Origin: Ostrinia nubilalis
Lineage: Eukaryota > Arthropoda > Insecta > Lepidoptera > Crambidae
DNA: 64,000 nucleotides
Assembly (NCBI RefSeq): GCF_963855985.1
Contig: NC_087098.1
Coordinates: 15,396,501 to 15,460,500, forward strand
Direction of reading: 5' to 3'
A model generated the notes under the pieces. It saw only the letters and a list, made by a program, of their open reading frames with translations. It was not told the DNA's origin and did no database searches. Of the stretch, positions 32,473-43,739 are shown piece after piece (within the stretch, counting starts at the first letter, position 1; every line of letters starts with the position of its first letter). The translations under genes were made by a program, and so were the position numbers.

Positions 32473-35400
32473 ATGAATTACTTAACTTGTGTTATATTTA
32501 TATTGTCAATGGTAAGTTTCAAATTTGAATAAAAAAAACTTTTAGTGTTATAGATCAATTTTTATCTAACTTTTTTTTAGTATTATGACAGTATAAATTT
32601 AATGTTTATTAAACTATTGACTTAAACAGGATCTTAAATATACTGCCAAGAAAATATCGATTATCATGACGAATTCGTAACTAAAGTTCGTAGTTTTTTC
32701 AAAAAATATACTACGATTTTAGTCTAAAGGACCGTTATTTTAATGTGTTACTTTTCGTTTGCTTCATAATTTCCAATATTTTGTCTGTAGTCGGGTTACA
32801 ACATTTTAAACTATTTACATGGTGTTTAATCTAAATGTTCTAGTTCAAAAATGTTGAGCTGCTCTTGGTGAAAGTGAATGAAGGCCTATTGCTAGGAGCT
32901 CGACTGCCACTGTCTACCGGCCAAGGGTTATACTACAGCTTTAAGGGAATCCCATATGCGGAAGCACCCGTCGGAAACCTACGGTTCAAGGTAATAGTTA
33001 CATATTGGTTACTATATTAAAATTAAAAATTTCTGTAATGGAATATCACAAAACAAAGATAACACTCCAGTCTATTACAATCACCAAACTCTCCTATCTG
33101 TGCTTAAGACTGAGAAGGATATACCAGTAGAGGTTTGTTGAGTCGAGTGTTTATCTCCGTTCAATATAAAACATTTGTGTGCCCCAACATAAATTATTGT
33201 ATTGGTTTAGTAGCTTATTTTTTTAATGAATATTAGTAGGTGATTTGTGTTTACTAATATGTAGTACCGTTAGCCCCTCGTAATGAGCTAAATATGCATA
33301 TGTCACGTGGCTCACCACAATTAGGGGGACTGGGACTATTTTTATTATCATGTTTTATTTCATAAAAATATTGAAAGAGTGCCTACCGTTACAAATAATA
33401 AATTGTTTATTTCACACCTTATAGGGCTTATACATTACATCTAAAGTTACTACATTTATTTTATCATAGAGATACGGTGCTAAGTAATATAGTTGGCGTT
33501 TAATGAATGTTGAACGGGGAAGAATTGCCGAGCATACTTGTCAGGCCTACGCTTATGCGGTTTTTTATTAATTCTCCTGGGTTCGTATACGAGCGCAGAG
33601 TGCTGAAGAAGAATAGAATGTAGTACGAACAGCTGTCTGATTGAAAGAATTTTGCATTCCTGGTAAAGTTGGGTGGTTGGATAACGACGAGATTTTTTCA
33701 TCATAACCTTGAGAATTGACCTCTGAGCCCGTTCGAGTTTGATGATTATAGTTTTACATGCTCCTCCCCATGCTGCGATGCAATAGCTCAAAACAGACTG
33801 TGCAAGCGCAAAATAAACACATTTTAAAGAATGGGGATTAAGTACATTTCTAAGCTTATAAAACATATAAATCAATTTCCGGGTACGTGAAGACAGGCTT
33901 GCAATTTGAGCATCCCATAACATAGTTTCATCAAGTAGAACACCGAGATACCTAATGTCGTTTACCCGTTCCAGAGCGACACAGTCACACAATGACTGTC
34001 CCACAGTTCTGTTACAAGTGTGCGCCTTAATACTGAAAGTTGAGCTAGGTTTTGTTGATCGTCTAAGGCAGAAGGTTATAAACTTAGACTTCAGGACATT
34101 GAGAGTCAGCCGATTCATTCGTAGCCAAGTTACTATATGTTTAAGACCATTTTCAGCATTCTGTTTAGCTATAGCCCAAGTCTCGCCCTTGAATATGAGT
34201 GCAGTATCATCAGCGTACGAAAAAAAAAATATTATGATTATTATTTTTAATTTTTTATTTTGATAAACTTATTTTGATTTTGATATTATCTGGTTATAAT
34301 ATACGACTCGCTTTTTTCAGGATCCTAGACCAGTCCAACCGTGGATAGGAATAAAACAAGCAATTGTACACGGCCCAGTCTGCATTCAATATAATGCACT
34401 TCTCAAATCATATATCCCGGGCAGTGAAGACTGCTTATACTTAAACGTTTACACCCCTGACTTAACACCGGAGAAACCTTTTCCAGTCATGGTTTTCATC
34501 CATGGAGGATCGTTTATGGCAGGTTCAGGGAATTCACTTATATTAGGTCCAGACTTTATAGTTCAAAAGAACGTTGTGCTGGTCACATTGAACTATAGAC
34601 TAGATGCTTTAGGATTCCTCAAGCTGGACTCGAAGGATGTTCCTGGCAATGCTGGATTAAAAGACCAGAACCTGGCGTTAAAATGGGTTCACGATAACAT
34701 AGCTGCATTCGGGGGTGACCCTGACGAGATCACTCTGGCTGGACAGAGTGCGGGGTCAGCGTCGGTGTTTTATCACATGATGTCACCGATGTCCAAAGGA
34801 TTGTTCAAAAGAGGCATAGCCATGAGCGGCGTACCGTTTTGCGAATGGGCAGTCACATATGAGCTAACAAAAAGATCTTTTGCACTTGGAAAGTTATTAG
34901 GCAGCGACACAACTGATCCTGATGAAATGTTACAGTTCCTGCAAGAACAGCCAGCTTATAGTATTATCAATAAGACGCCTATCGTAATACCAGAAGAAAA
35001 TTACTGGCAAAATACTAGATTGAAAATGACAGCATTCCAACCTGCTCCAGAAAAAGACTTCGGGCAAGAACGATTTTTACTCGAGACGCCGATTGAGACG
35101 CTCAAACGAGGGAACATCACTCCAGTAGACTTGTTTTTGGGGGACACTAGTTTGGAATACTTGTATCAGCTCCCAGACATCAATAGTTCCCTTGTTAGTT
35201 ACAATTTAATGCGCAGTCTACTAATCCCTCGCGAAATTATACTGACCGGCTCCCCCCAGCTTGACTTTGACGCAATAGCTGATAGAATATCTGACAAATA
35301 TTTTGGCCAGAGGGACATTGACTATAGCACCCTGTATGAGTTTCTTCGGTATCAAAGCGAAGAAATATTTGTGTATCCCGCAAGAAGGTTCTTAAAACAC

Positions 35401-35901
35401 CTTCCCGCTGGAAATAAGAGGTATCTTTACAAATTTCTAATCATATCGGAGAGAAATCGATTCGCATCACTTGGCGAACCGTATGGAATAGTTGGGACGG
35501 GGCATTCGGACGATATCGAGTATATCTTCGACTCCAGGGTTGCAAAAGGTGGTTTTCCAGTGGGTTTCCCAGTAAGTGTAACATCCGAGATATACAGACT
35601 GATTAATCAGACTGTCACGTTGTACACAAACTTCGTAAAATATGGGTAAGTTTGCATATTTTTTAAACACCTTTAGTATCGAACCACAGGATAACGAAGA
35701 TAGTTTTTACACCGTGTATTGTTTTTTCCCAGAAACCCGACTCCGGACGGCTCCCTCGGAGCAGTCTGGCCGGAGTACGACGAAGACTCCAAGGGCTACA
35801 TGAAGATCAACTCGACCTTGAGCGCTGATAACGATCCTGACGCTGATGCTGTGGCCTTCTGGACTAGCATCTTCAGCGAAGCGGGCATAGAACTGCCTTG
35901 A
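32473..35901 (+). CDS. CCE2: secreted carboxyl/cholinesterase-family esterase, intact
   Basis: Exons 32473-32511, 32844-32990, 34321-35645, 35733-35901; frame continuous, 559 residues, a normal length for insect CCEs. Residues 1-13 are the signal-peptide core (LTCVIFILSM). Then VNEGLLLGARLP, FKGIPYAEAPVG (Ala replaces the usual first Pro), EDCLYLNVYTPD, oxyanion HGGSF (the other copies have HGGAF), nucleophile Ser at ~205 in GQSAGSASV, Glu ~341 in TSLEY, His ~457 in GTGHSDD. The catalytic triad is therefore complete. There is no ER-retention tail, so it should be secreted. Substrate cannot be read from sequence; insect relatives include antennal, digestive and hormone esterases. Intron 2 (1.33 kb) hosts a minus-strand RT fragment. 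Same phase pattern (0, 0, 2) as the other three genes. Confidence 0.93.
33425..34222 (-). pseudogene. Non-LTR reverse transcriptase fragment in CCE2 intron 2
   Basis: Minus strand from 34222: SYADDTALIFKGETWAIAKQ (catalytic box at the very edge), then TWLRMNRLTLNVLKSKFITF, RYLGVLLDETMLW, AAWGGACKTII and a basic tail to a TAG at 33480. Everything upstream of the catalytic Asp-Asp is missing. The open frame is otherwise unbroken, so the insertion is fairly young. Jockey/CR1-like from motif layout; its own family differs from the element at 29249-32177. Confidence 0.8.
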
Positions 35902-36513
35902 AAGAGCTTTACTTTCTATTTTTTTTATTACATATTTCGTTTGTTCGTTTTAGCTAAATGACGTCCCTTGTTATTAATTATTATTTTATGTATATTACAT
36001 TAGAGTGATAATATTGTAAGTATTATGTATTTGTAAGCTGTTTGTTTTAAAACAAAATAAATAAATTACCTACCTACTTCGTAACTTCTTCGTAAAGTCT
36101 TAAACTACTCGTAAAACTGTTCTTGTAATATTAAATATACTTTTGCACATTTTAGAATGTGTATAACATTATATACCTACATATCAAGGATGACTTTTTG
36201 TTTTTCGATCGATATTTTTTCAACTGGCGAGTATCTGGAAATTGAACCTTTGAATCAAAAGAGTTATGCCCGTTTTCACCTTCAATCCCTAATTTTTAAG
36301 TGACCCCTATGATAACGGGCATTAGACTCCGACTACTTAACAGACACAGAGGCGTGCATGCTCAAATTATAGTACATTATGTATAATAACTCAATGGCTC
36401 AAAATGGTCATTTCGCACTTATTTTAGTATGTGAGTTCCTAGACATATCTAATTGCCAGTGTTTCATTATTAGTTCCTATTCATCCTTTAAAATTGTCGT
36501 AAAACTGGTAGGT
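35902..36513. other. CCE2 3' flank
   Basis: AATAAA at 36056-36061 is the first good polyadenylation signal after CCE2. The rest is unassigned. Confidence 0.45.
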
Positions 36514-36685
36514 ATAGTTCCAAAATACTGAACTGTCCTATCGATGACATTGACAGCGGGGCGCCACCGTCAATACCGAATCGCTGGTTCCGATTTTTGC
36601 CATGTTGGAAACCATAAAGTTGAACGATGGTAGCGCCCCCCTGTCATTGAGTTTGGCGGGACAGTTCAGCGTGGGTCATCTATAT
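36514..36685. mobile_element. MITE of the CTGAACTGTCC family, copy 1
   Basis: TATAGTTCCAAAATACTGAA at the left, GGACAGTTCAGCGTGGGTCA at the right; CTGAACTGTCC and its inverse form the terminal repeat. Shares most of its length with 38016-38177. Confidence 0.75.
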
Positions 36686-37587
36686 GTGTAGTTGATATCT
36701 GTCATTACAAAGAAGCCTGTCCTGGATGTCTTTTTTGTTTTAGGTACTCACACAAATAATAATTTTGCTTAACATTTTGAACATAAACATTTTGTGAATT
36801 TTATAAGCCCTGTAACTTTGTTAACGCTGTTTACGTGACATTGGCGAAATCATGGTTCTCAAAACCAAGTCGTTGCCAAAATAAAAGAAGAAGACATACA
36901 TCATGTACCCATTTAAATTCCTGCCCCTTCAATGAAAACACACGGTCCAGTAATTTAAACGTCGCCGCATTAAGGTCTGCAACGAATATAATTGACGGTC
37001 GCCGGCTTGGAGGCTAGTATCTCGATCACTGAACTATAATGCCATTTTGGGGGAGGGGTTTCAATTTTAATTACTATAAAGAGCACCTTTACCCTTTACT
37101 ATACATAAAGGGTGGGCTAATTTTTTTTGTAAATAACAAAGCTTGATTATTATGAATACCTATGGATATACGTTGAACCTTGGACAGACCAAGTCAAGAC
37201 TACATTCAATGGTTCACTCCACAAATGCCTTTTCAGGCTGGTAATACTTGTCACCATGTACCAAATGATCACTCTGACAAGAGAGTACCGAAAAAAATAA
37301 CCCCACGATACGTAAGTAGATATTTATTAATCTGTTACGTATTAAGCAGATTAGAAGCTTAATTGAGTATAGCTTACTGTTGGAAATAATTGTCTATCCG
37401 TCTACTTGCGCCGTGCCAACGAGGTTGATATGAGAAGAAAGAACGTCCTTCATTTTTAATATCAGTCGCGCACCATATTGTGTCACGTGTGTTGTATCGC
37501 AATTTCACAATGGTTTCACTATTAAGCGGAAGAAGTGTCACTTTTTTTGCGGCGTCACCTGCTGCAGGCCTCTGTGTTTCTACCATA
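36686..37587. other. Intergenic, possible isolated exon noted
   Basis: 37235-37311 is open in one frame (AGNTCHHVPNDHSDKRVPKK, ending TPRY) between a TTTTCAG acceptor and a GTAAGTAG donor. It has no partner exons here and may be chance. Nothing else recognised. Confidence 0.3.
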
Positions 37588-37745
37588 AGTTTATCTACGT
37601 TAGGTGTGCTCGGCTCGCTAGCGAGTGCGTCAAATAATTATTATGAAGATTTTAGTTCTTGAAAGTAGCCGCTAGGGGCGCTGTACAATCTGTCATAATG
37701 TAATTTTTTACGCAGTCGCTAGCGAGCTCACCTAACGTAAACTCA
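37588..37745. mobile_element. MITE, ~158 bp
   Basis: AGTTTATCTACGTTAGGTGT then GCTCGCTAGCGAG at the left and the inverse TCGCTAGCGAGCTCACCTAA, CGTAAACT at the right make long imperfect terminal repeats. Confidence 0.75.
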
Positions 37746-38015
37746 TGGTAAGCACACTGATTAGAGTACTCTCTAACAGGCATCAAGGTAGTACTAGCAT
37801 CATAAGTAATTATAAAAGTTGGTATTTGGCATCCAAAATCTTTAGTCTGATATCCTGCAGACTGAATTTAGTATGAATGGATTCCAGGACATATGTATGA
37901 TATCCAGGGAAAGAGAACTATGAGTAGCGGCATTCCTACTACTCCAATAAAACTGACAAACGTCACCTTGACTATATGGCGACTCTGACACTAGTTTCTG
38001 TAATAAACCAAAGCC

Positions 38016-38177
38016 TATAGTTCCAAAATACTGAACTGTCCTATGCATCACGGGCGCTACCGTCAATACCGGATCGCTAGTTCCGATTTTTGCCATGCTG
38101 GAAACCATATAGTTGAACGATGGTAGCGCCCCCCTGTCATTGAGTTTGGTGGGACAGTTCAGCGTGGGTCATCTATA
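38016..38177. mobile_element. MITE of the CTGAACTGTCC family, copy 2
   Basis: Close match to 36514-36685, including CGTCAATACCGGATCGCTAG and GATGGTAGCGCCCCCCTGTC, with a short internal deletion after GTCCTATG. Confidence 0.75.
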
Positions 38178-38898
38178 CGCGGTCGAAACTAAGGGTACTT
38201 TAAGTGTAAATAGATATTTGAATTTGAGGATAAATGTATAATAGACTTCGGACGCAGGTCGGCCGTAGTAAGCACAATCTGTTCAGGTGAAGATTCTCAG
38301 ATGGTTCAAACTTTGAGAACAAGTGTGGTTGTGTTCCCCAGTCCACGAAGCATATGTCGTGTCTGTCCTGGGGTTAGTCCCAACGGCCCCGGTGGATCTG
38401 CCCCGTCAACGGGGTGGATGGGAAAAAGTGTTTCAACGACCCCGGTAGTCATAGTCTTAGCGTTCAACGGGGTGGATGGAACACATCAAGTGTCAACATT
38501 ATAAAAATGCATGAAATAAAAAGCGAACGGTCGGGGGTTCGCACTAGGGGGGTCGTATTATGAAAAAGGTTGAAAAACACTGCATTCTTGACCTACACAT
38601 GTTAGGGTGGCTGGCAGACGTCACCTTGACTTAAGGGCGAGTGACACTGTGAAGAAAGCATATGTCCATCATGTAAATGATGTATGAAGTTAATTTTACA
38701 CGGATAGGGCCTTTCAATAAGAAATAAATGGTTACGAGAAACTCTTATCTTTACCTTTCGCAGTTGTAAATACTTTTTATTTACTTATCATTGTTATTCA
38801 CAGTTACATTTATTTTATAATATGCACTAAATGTTGTTATATGATAATTGCACAACATTAGTAAACAATATTGCATCTGTTATGTAGTTTTCAATTGA
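38178..38898. other. CCE3 upstream region
   Basis: Unassigned DNA with several CCCCGGTGG / CCCCGTCAACGGGGTGGATG phrases near 38385-38480 (short local repeats around GGGGTGGATG). The last ~60 bases (GCACAACATTAGTAAACAAT) match the CCE1 promoter. Confidence 0.4.
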
Positions 38899-38905
38899 TA
38901 TAAAT
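38899..38905 (+). promoter_or_regulatory. TATA box of CCE3
   Basis: TATAAAT 51 bases before the ATG, in the same conserved context as in CCE1. Confidence 0.6.
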
Positions 38906-38955
38906 ATTAGAAAAAAGTTATAGTTTTATCACTTCGGAAGAGATATTCAATCACC

Positions 38956-41410
38956 ATGGATTCCTTAACTTTAGTAGTTATCTTTATGTTGTCGATGGTA
39001 AGTTTTAAAACCTAAACATTACTGTTTTTTTATTAATAATTTTAATATATTTTATTACTTTCCCTTTTCACATGGTGTTTAATCTAAATGTTCCAGTTCA
39101 AAAATGTAGAGCTGCTCATCGTGAGAGTAAATGAAGGCTTATTGCTAGGAGCTCCTCTGCCACTGTCTACAGGCCAAGGGTCATACTATAGCTTTAAGGG
39201 AATCCCATATGCAGAACCACCCGTTGGAAATCTGCGCTTCAAGGTAACAAATAATTGCTTAAAGAAAATAAGAAAGACTATAACTAAATCGTACATGTTG
39301 TACACGAATAAATAAGTAAAATGGCTCTTGCAATGCACCCCCTCCTTCTCTCTCTTTTTATGGTTGAGAAGGCACTCTGACTTGGTAATTAAAATACCGG
39401 ACGCAGGTCATATGGTGTTATATCTCCTACAATATAAATTCTAATGCACCTTGAACATTCATACTTTAATTGGTCTAGGCGTGGGCGTGGGTTAGTTTTG
39501 AACAAATCAGCGTTGCATTGTGTAAAATGAATATGAGCTTTTTTATCATTTTTCTCTTTAATTTACCTACTCCATTTTAAGTGAATTTTTCAAAAAATTG
39601 TTTTAGAGTTATTTTTGGTTTTAATATACGACTCCATTATTTCCAGGATCCTAGACCAGTCAAACCGTGGTTAGGAATTAAAGAAGCACTTCTACACGGC
39701 CCAGTCTGTATTCAATTTAATCCAATCATCAACTCATATGTCCCGGGCAGTGAAGACTGCTTATACCTAAACGTTTACACCCCTGACGTGACACCGACCA
39801 CACCTTTGCCAGTCATGGTTTTCATCCATGGAGGGGCATTTAGGGCGGGATCTGGAAATTCACTTATATATGGCCCAGACTTTATAGTTCAAAAGAACGT
39901 TGTGCTGGTCACATTGAACTATAGACTAGATGCTTTAGGATTCCTCAAGCTGGACACGAAGGATGTTCCTGGCAATGCTGGATTAAAAGACCAGAGCCTG
40001 GCGTTAAAATGGGTTCACGATAACATAGCTGTATTCGGGGGCGACCCTGAACTGATCACTTTGGCTGGACAGAGTGCGGGGTCAGCGTCGGTGACGTATC
40101 ACATGCTGTCACCGATGTCCAAAGGATTGTTCAAAAGAGCTATAGCCATGAGCGGAGTACCATTTTGCGAATGGGCAGTAACGTATGAGCTTACGAAAAG
40201 ATCTTTTGCACTTGGCAAGTTATTAGGCAGCAACACAACTGATCCTCATGAAATGTTGAACTTCTTACAAAGTCAATCCGCTTTCAAAATAGTCCATAAG
40301 TTTCCTATCGTGATACCAGAAGAAATATTTTGGAATTTTGGACTGAAAATGACAGCGTTCCAACCTGCCCCGGAAAAAGACTTGGGGCACAAACGATTTT
40401 TAGTTGAGTCGCCGATTGAGACGCTCAAACGAGGAAACGTCACTCCAGTAGACTTGCTGTTGGGGCACACTAGTTTGGAATACTTGTATCAGCTGCCAAA
40501 CATTAATAGTTCCCTTGTTAATTACAGTCTAATGCGCAGGCTACTAATCCCTCGCGAAATTATACTGTACGGATCCCCGCAGCTGGACTTTGACGCAATA
40601 GCTGATAGAATATATGACAAATATTTCGGCCAAAGAGCCATTGGCTATGGCACACTGTATGAGTTTCTTCAGTACTTCAGCCAAGAAACATTTGAGTATC
40701 AAATAAGAAGGTTCCTCAAGTACCTTTCCGCTGTAATTAAGAAGTATTTTTACAAATTCTTCATCATATCGGAGAGAAATCGGTACGCATCATTGGGCGA
40801 GCCGTATGGGATAGTTGGAGTGAGCCATTCGGATGATATCGAATATATCTTCGACTCCAGAGTTGCGAAGGGTGGTTTTCCAGTGGGTTTCCCAGTGAGT
40901 GTGACATCTGAGATCTACAGACTGATTAATCAGACTGTCACGTTGTACACAAACTTCGTAAAATATGGGTAAGCTTTCATTTATGAAATTTCAAGGAGAA
41001 CTATAATGGTTAAAATAGATCAGTTAGTTAGTGTAATAGTCATTTAACTCATGTATTATAAAATTTCATACCTAATAAAAAATCCTCAGAAGAAAATATT
41101 CAAAGTTGCTTTTGGTGAAGTAATTGCTTGCTGCAAATATATTGTGATAATGCAAATATATTGTGACAACTACGGAACCCTACAATGCGCGTGACACGAC
41201 ACGCATTTGGCTATTTTTTACACTTCTTATTGTTACTCCAGAAACCCGACTCCGGATGGCTCCCTCGGCGCAGTCTGGCCACAGTACGACGAGACTTCCA
41301 AGGGCTACATGAAGATCAACTCTACCTTGAGCGTTGATAACGATCCTGACGCTGATGCTGTGGCCTTCTGGACTAGCATCTTCAGCGACGCTGGCATAGA
41401 ACTGCCGTGA
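38956..41410 (+). CDS. CCE3: secreted carboxyl/cholinesterase-family esterase, intact
   Basis: Exons 38956-38997, 39097-39243, 39647-40968, 41242-41410; 559 residues. Signal peptide LTLVVIFMLSM, then VNEGLLLGAPLP, FKGIPYAEPPVG, EDCLYLNVYTPD, oxyanion HGGAF, nucleophile Ser ~206 in GQSAGSASV, Glu ~341 in TSLEY, His ~457 in GVSHSDD, ending GIELP. Nearly identical to CCE1 over exon 3, so the two are the most recent duplicates; CCE2 is next and CCE4 most distant. The introns are short and free of large insertions, making this the cleanest member of the array. Expected to be a secreted serine esterase; substrate unknown. Confidence 0.94.
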
Positions 41411-42499
41411 AAAGGCTGGGGTTTCTAGATAATACGTTTACTATTTCATGTGACTGATGACATTGTAGGTTAACTTATGTTACAGTAATAATTTATTTTT
41501 ATCTGAATGAGAATATTGTAGTATTTCGTAAGTTACAATTATTACTTATTTTTTATTTATTAAATTGTTTTTAATGATTTGCTCATTTGCCTTAAAGCTT
41601 TTAGTTTTATTTAACCTCAAAAAGAACCTTTAACAAATGGCAACGTTGGCCATTGCTATATATTTTTTTAAATTTACTATTTGATCTTTTTTATTTTTGG
41701 ATTTATATTTTTTTTTTGCATAATATCCTGCAATAACTTTACCACATAATATAAGCGAAGACTGTACCAATAACAGCTTATTTTAATTACCAAAATTTTA
41801 AGATTCTTATCGACATATTTTCACTTTGTATGACTGAGAAGACTGTCCTTCGAGTACAAAGAAAAGTTAATTGCATTTTTATTTTCGCACAATTAAAGCA
41901 AATGCACTTTGGGGCAAACGATCAATACGATAAGACTTGACAGGTAATTTATTTATTTAATGAAGGTATTGATATCAAAAGTTCGAAACACGCATCGATG
42001 TTCCCAGTTATAAATAAAAGTCGAAATTTGCAGTGCAGTAAAGTGCATTTGACGAGTGACTTGGCCATCGTGTTGTTCTTTTTTTAAGTTTGTAGTTTTT
42101 CATATCAAATGTTAGAAGGCAAAAAAGTGATCATTTTTTGTTTAAAGAATATCTGATTGAAACGTTTTAATAGAACAGGATGCAAATGATTGCGTTGATT
42201 GTTTTAGAAAAAAAAACATGGTCTGTCTTGAGTAATTAGGACTAAGGATGTAATTACCAATCCTCACGAGAAAAACAGTGCGCGGTATTCTTTATCACCA
42301 TGCTAGTGATATTTAAAAAAAATGCAAAGAAGACCGAGGGGAGTGGTGTTAATAAAAACGTGCCAGCCAAATATTGAGAACCTCCACCTTTTTTAGTCGG
42401 TTAAAAAATGCACGCGTGCGCAATGCTGCAGCTGTATTATAATCCCTAAAGCAACTTATAATATGTATAATCAACTTCAGGAGCTACTGGGGAAGAAAA
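41411..42499. other. CCE3-CCE4 spacer, first part
   Basis: No gene. ATTAAA near 41556 is the likely polyadenylation signal of CCE3. The phrase AACCTCCACCTTTTTTAGTC at ~42380 belongs to a common lepidopteran repeat. Confidence 0.4.
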
Positions 42500-42578
42500 A
42501 GGACTGCATCTCACTTAACATCAGGTGAGATTGCGGTCTTGCCTTGCCTTGTTGTGCCTTGTCTTGCATAAAAAAGGT
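42500..42578 (+). repeat. Jockey-type 3' tail relic
   Basis: GACTGCATCTCACTTAACATC, then GGTGAGATTGCGGTCTTGCC and TTGCATAAAAAAG; matches the 3' end of the element at 29249-32177 in the opposite orientation. Confidence 0.6.
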
Positions 42579-43169
42579 CTGATAAAAATCGTAGTCATTT
42601 TGGTTGATCAAGTTGCACCGTTAAGTTTTTAATATTGATATCAGTCTGGCATGGTTCAATTTGAATAGTCATTAACAAAGGTTAAGCTGTTCATTGATTC
42701 AAAACGAAAACAATGTCCCCTCTTTCACTATATCCTTATCGCTGCCGATATCATTACACTTCTTTAATACAGGGTGTTTGGCAAAAGGTTAAATGATGAG
42801 GCCCTTTAATCCTTTTCACACTTTACCTTTTCCTTTTTAAAATTTAAATTAAAATATTTTATGTATTTACCCTATTTCTAAGCAAAAATAACGAATTGAA
42901 ACACTCAAACCTTTAGTCATGTTTTTTCTGGAAAAAACACGAGTGCAAATTAGGAATAATTAAATTTGACAAAAGTTTTTTTTTAACAAAAGAGCCTGCA
43001 TTTGTGAAGTTAAAACTTTTCACAACACTCCCTGTATTCATGTCATTGAACTAACGTTATTGCAATCGCTGTCCTTCACCGATTAAGAATGAACTTCTGA
43101 GAACAGCCAGGCACGATATCAAGGTAGTATTTTCAAAATGCTTATTTTTGAAAATAAATTGTCATATCT
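42579..43169. other. CCE3-CCE4 spacer, middle part
   Basis: AT-rich, no gene or repeat family firmly recognised. Confidence 0.35.
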
Positions 43170-43375
43170 ATTCTATATCTATAAAAGCGAAAGGTCACTG
43201 ATTGACTGCCTCACTCACTCATCACGAAATCTCAGAAACTAAAAGTGCTAGGATCTCAAATTTTGCATAGGGGTTCCTTTTATAACGTAGGTGCTCACTA
43301 AGACGGGATTTTGAAAAATTCAACCCCTAAGGGGGTAAAAGAGGATCCACGGGTACGAAGTCGCTAGTTTATGAT
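43170..43375 (+). repeat. Helitron-like short repeat
   Basis: ATATCTATAAAAGCGAAAGG, CTCACTCATCACGAAATCTC, CACTAAGACGGGATTTTGAA, ending CGAAGTCGCTAGT; opposite orientation to 21000-21243. Confidence 0.65.
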
Positions 43376-43690
43376 AATCATCAAAGGAGTTCAAAATTCA
43401 AATCCAACCATCCTGTAAATATGTCTATAGTATCAATGAGCAATTTCTGATGCAGTTTCTTCAAATTACTAATTTAAGCAAATTGCAAAGTATATTCACA
43501 AGTATTTCAATATAAAGTGCGGAATATTATAGGTGTAATCGACCACTTAAGATATTTTAGTGAATCGGTCAGCTAGACTCTGTAGCAATTGACGCAATGG
43601 TCTGCATCTAAGTTAGTATAAAACTTAATACTTGTGCATCACAAATGACATTGACTGCATGAGACCTAGATGATACTGTGATTACTGAAC

Positions 43691-43697
43691 TATAAAT
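43691..43697 (+). promoter_or_regulatory. TATA box of CCE4
   Basis: TATAAAT 43 bases before the ATG; the surrounding promoter sequence is unlike that of CCE1 and CCE3. Confidence 0.6.
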
Positions 43698-43739
43698 ACA
43701 ATAGCAAAGTTGCTAAAGGGCTATTGTGCATCAGCCACC

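Noticed and set aside
39581..39646. CCE3 exon 3 starting upstream at MNFSKNCF
   Set aside because: The open frame simply runs back through the intron; the TTTCCAG acceptor at 39646 aligns with the other three genes.
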